Assembly (NCBI RefSeq): GCF_029266855.1
Contig: NZ_JAQSWB010000004.1
Span: 248,001-312,000, forward strand
Origin: Fluviicola sp.
Lineage (GTDB): Bacteria; Bacteroidota; Bacteroidia; Flavobacteriales_D; Crocinitomicaceae
Length of the DNA stretch: 64,000 nucleotides
Direction: 5' to 3'
The stretch's first letter is position 1. Each line of letters opens with the position of its first letter. Below are positions 62,315-64,000 of this stretch, in pieces. Made by a program: the position numbers and the translations under genes. The notes under the pieces are model-generated. The model did not search any database. It was given only the letters and a program-made list of their open reading frames with translations, and was not told where the DNA came from.

Positions 62315-64000
62315 ATGAAGCATATCCGCAATTTTTGTATTATCGCACATATCGACCATGGGAAGAGTACTTTGGCCGATCGTTTGTTGCAAACAACTGG
62401 AACCATATCTGATCGTGATATGCAAGCTCAGGCTTTGGATAATATGGATTTGGAACGTGAGCGCGGTATCACTATTAAGTCGCATGCTATTCAAATGAAT
62501 TACAAGTTTGAAGGACAAGAGTATGTATTGAATCTGATCGACACTCCCGGACACGTGGATTTCTCTTATGAGGTTTCCCGCTCGATTGCGGCTTGCGAAG
62601 GGGCTTTACTGATTGTAGATGCTACGCAAGGAATCGAAGCGCAAACCATTTCCAATTTATACCTGGCCTTGGAGCACGATTTGGAAATCATTCCGATCCT
62701 AAATAAAATGGACCTGCCAAGTGCAAATCCGGAAGAAGTGACGGATCAAATTGTAGAGCTGATCGGTTGTGACCCCAACGACGTAATCCCAGCTTCAGGG
62801 AAAACAGGAATGGGTGTTGATGAAATCCTGCGAGCAATTATTGAACGTATTCCTTCTCCAAAAGGTGATGAACAAGGTCAATTACAAGCCATGATCTTTG
62901 ACTCGGTGTTTAATCCGTTTAGAGGAATCATTGCTTACTACCGCGTTAAAAATGGAGTGATCAAGAAGGGAGACAGAGTTCGTTTCCTGAATACAGGAAA
63001 AGATTACAATGCAGACGAAGTGGGAATTCTGAAAATGGATTTGAGTCCAAGGCAAGAAGTCCGTGCAGGTGATGTGGGTTATATTATTTCGGGGATTAAG
63101 ACTGCTAAAGAAGTAAAAGTTGGTGATACCATTACGCTCACTGCAAGTCCTTGCGAAGTTCCGATTAAAGGATTCGAGGATGTGAAACCAATGGTATTTG
63201 CCGGAATCTATCCGGTAGAGACAGATGAATACGAGGAATTGCGCTATTCCATGGAGAAATTGCAGTTGAATGATTCATCCCTGGTGTTCGAACCCGAATC
63301 TTCTGCAGCACTTGGTTTCGGATTCCGTTGCGGATTCCTTGGAATGCTGCATATGGAAATCATCCAGGAACGTTTGGAACGCGAGTTCAATATGACTGTG
63401 ATTACCACAGTACCGAACGTTTCCTACTACTGTTATACAACCCGTAATCCGGAGGTAAAATTGTTGGTTAACAATCCATCTGAATTGCCGGATCCATCCA
63501 GTTTGGATCATATTGAAGAACCATATATTAAGGCTCAGGTTATCACCAAATCAGAGTATATCGGACAAATTATGTCCTTGTGTATCGAGAAACGCGGTGA
63601 ATTGAAAAACCAGGTGTATTTGACGCAAGATCGTGTTGAATTGAGCTTTGAAATGCCTTTGGCAGAGATTGTGTTTGACTTTTACGACCGTTTGAAATCC
63701 GTTTCACGTGGTTATGCCTCATTTGATTATCACCCGATCGGGTACAAAACATCTGATTTGATCCGGATGGACATCTTGTTGAATGGCGAACAATTGGATG
63801 CGCTTTCTGCATTGGTTCACCGCAGCAATGCTTATGACCTAGGGAAGAAAATTTGCGTGAAACTGAAAGAATTGATTCCAAGACAACAGTTCGAAATTCC
63901 AATTCAGGCTGCTATCGGTGCAAAGATCATTGCCCGCGAAACGATTAAAGCTTTGCGTAAAGATGTTACTGCAAAATGTTACGGAGGGGATATTTCCCGT
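62315..64000 (+). CDS. lepA: Elongation factor 4 (LepA), truncated by the window end
   Basis: A translational GTPase; 562 codons are present and the frame stays open at the right edge, against about 600 in the family. The G1 motif is [10 protein letters not shown] near residue 10, G2 includes RGITI, G3 is DTPGHVDF and G4 is NKMD. The domain order matches LepA rather than EF-G. LepA acts on stalled or initiating ribosomes. The start [18 protein letters not shown] is canonical. Confidence 0.96.
   Translation, partial: MKHIRNFCIIAHIDHGKSTLADRLLQTTGTISDRDMQAQALDNMDLERERGITIKSHAIQMNYKFEGQEYVLNLIDTPGHVDFSYEVSRSIAACEGALLIVDATQGIEAQTISNLYLALEHDLEIIPILNKMDLPSANPEEVTDQIVELIGCDPNDVIPASGKTGMGVDEILRAIIERIPSPKGDEQGQLQAMIFDSVFNPFRGIIAYYRVKNGVIKKGDRVRFLNTGKDYNADEVGILKMDLSPRQEVRAGDVGYIISGIKTAKEVKVGDTITLTASPCEVPIKGFEDVKPMVFAGIYPVETDEYEELRYSMEKLQLNDSSLVFEPESSAALGFGFRCGFLGMLHMEIIQERLEREFNMTVITTVPNVSYYCYTTRNPEVKLLVNNPSELPDPSSLDHIEEPYIKAQVITKSEYIGQIMSLCIEKRGELKNQVYLTQDRVELSFEMPLAEIVFDFYDRLKSVSRGYASFDYHPIGYKTSDLIRMDILLNGEQLDALSALVHRSNAYDLGKKICVKLKELIPRQQFEIPIQAAIGAKIIARETIKALRKDVTAKCYGGDISR

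Overview
The window looks like a chromosome segment of a Bacteroidota bacterium of the Flavobacteriales, probably a Fluviicola-like member of the Crocinitomicaceae. The class-level call rests on several things seen directly: many promoters of the Bacteroidota form TTG-N19-TAnnTTTG, several large secreted proteins ending in type IX secretion (T9SS) sorting domains, tRNA genes without an encoded CCA, and moderate-to-low GC. The family-level call is an inference from overall protein flavour. Most of the window is ordinary core genome with short intergenic spaces. I see no CRISPR array, no prophage, no classical insertion sequence and no recognisable defence island.

Layout. 1-5535: end of an upstream gene, a haem-motif (CxxCH) lipoprotein, a lipase-like alpha/beta hydrolase, and a three-gene signalling operon (7TM membrane protein, HisKA_3 histidine kinase, LuxR-type response regulator). 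5568-7901: an AT-rich accessory stretch with an orphan gene, the initiator tRNA-fMet, a tiny GIY-YIG nuclease, two further truncated copies of the tRNA 3' end, and dispersed repeats. 7902-10712: yiaA-like gene and the GTPases era and der. 10759-23862: a long minus-strand block with a metallo-beta-lactamase-fold hydrolase, a 1221-residue T9SS protein, a PAP2-like membrane protein, rpoN, asnS, dxs, a GNAT-like protein and an iron alcohol dehydrogenase. 24070-28631: a TetR-controlled tripartite efflux operon (TolC, EmrA-like, EmrB-like) with a clear palindromic operator. 28911-33613: an ABC exporter, a small membrane protein, a lipoprotein and a cbpA-cbpM co-chaperone pair. 33694-35253: tRNA-Ser(GGA), dispersed repeats and a repeat-invaded gene. 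35277-39663: ansA, tatD, bacilliredoxin, a small membrane protein and ispD, with two tandem duplications that copied gene ends. 39877-48657: a large T9SS protein, a cation efflux protein, a fatty acid desaturase, pth, a secreted protein of unknown function and kdsB. 48684-53713: M61-like peptidase, lspA, a DksA-like protein, rsmA and DUF4286. 53793-64000: a calcium-repeat T9SS protein, ribE, a polysaccharide polymerase/chain-length pair, bestrophin, a small T9SS protein and the start of lepA, which runs off the window.

The genes serve mainly core functions: translation (tRNAs, asnS, pth, lepA, era, der, rsmA), isoprenoid synthesis (dxs, ispD), envelope and polysaccharide (kdsB, Wzz/Wzy pair, lspA), secretion of adhesin-like T9SS proteins, and stress or efflux. 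The most unusual part is the tRNA-fMet locus, where the tRNA 3' end appears three times, each followed by its own terminator-like hairpin, with a GIY-YIG nuclease between the first two copies. This resembles repeated insertion of a very small element at a tRNA 3' end. The second theme is a rich set of short non-coding repeats, several near tRNA genes or directly upstream of genes. A third is that several genes have the -7 promoter element only 2-5 nt before the start codon, suggesting leaderless mRNAs.
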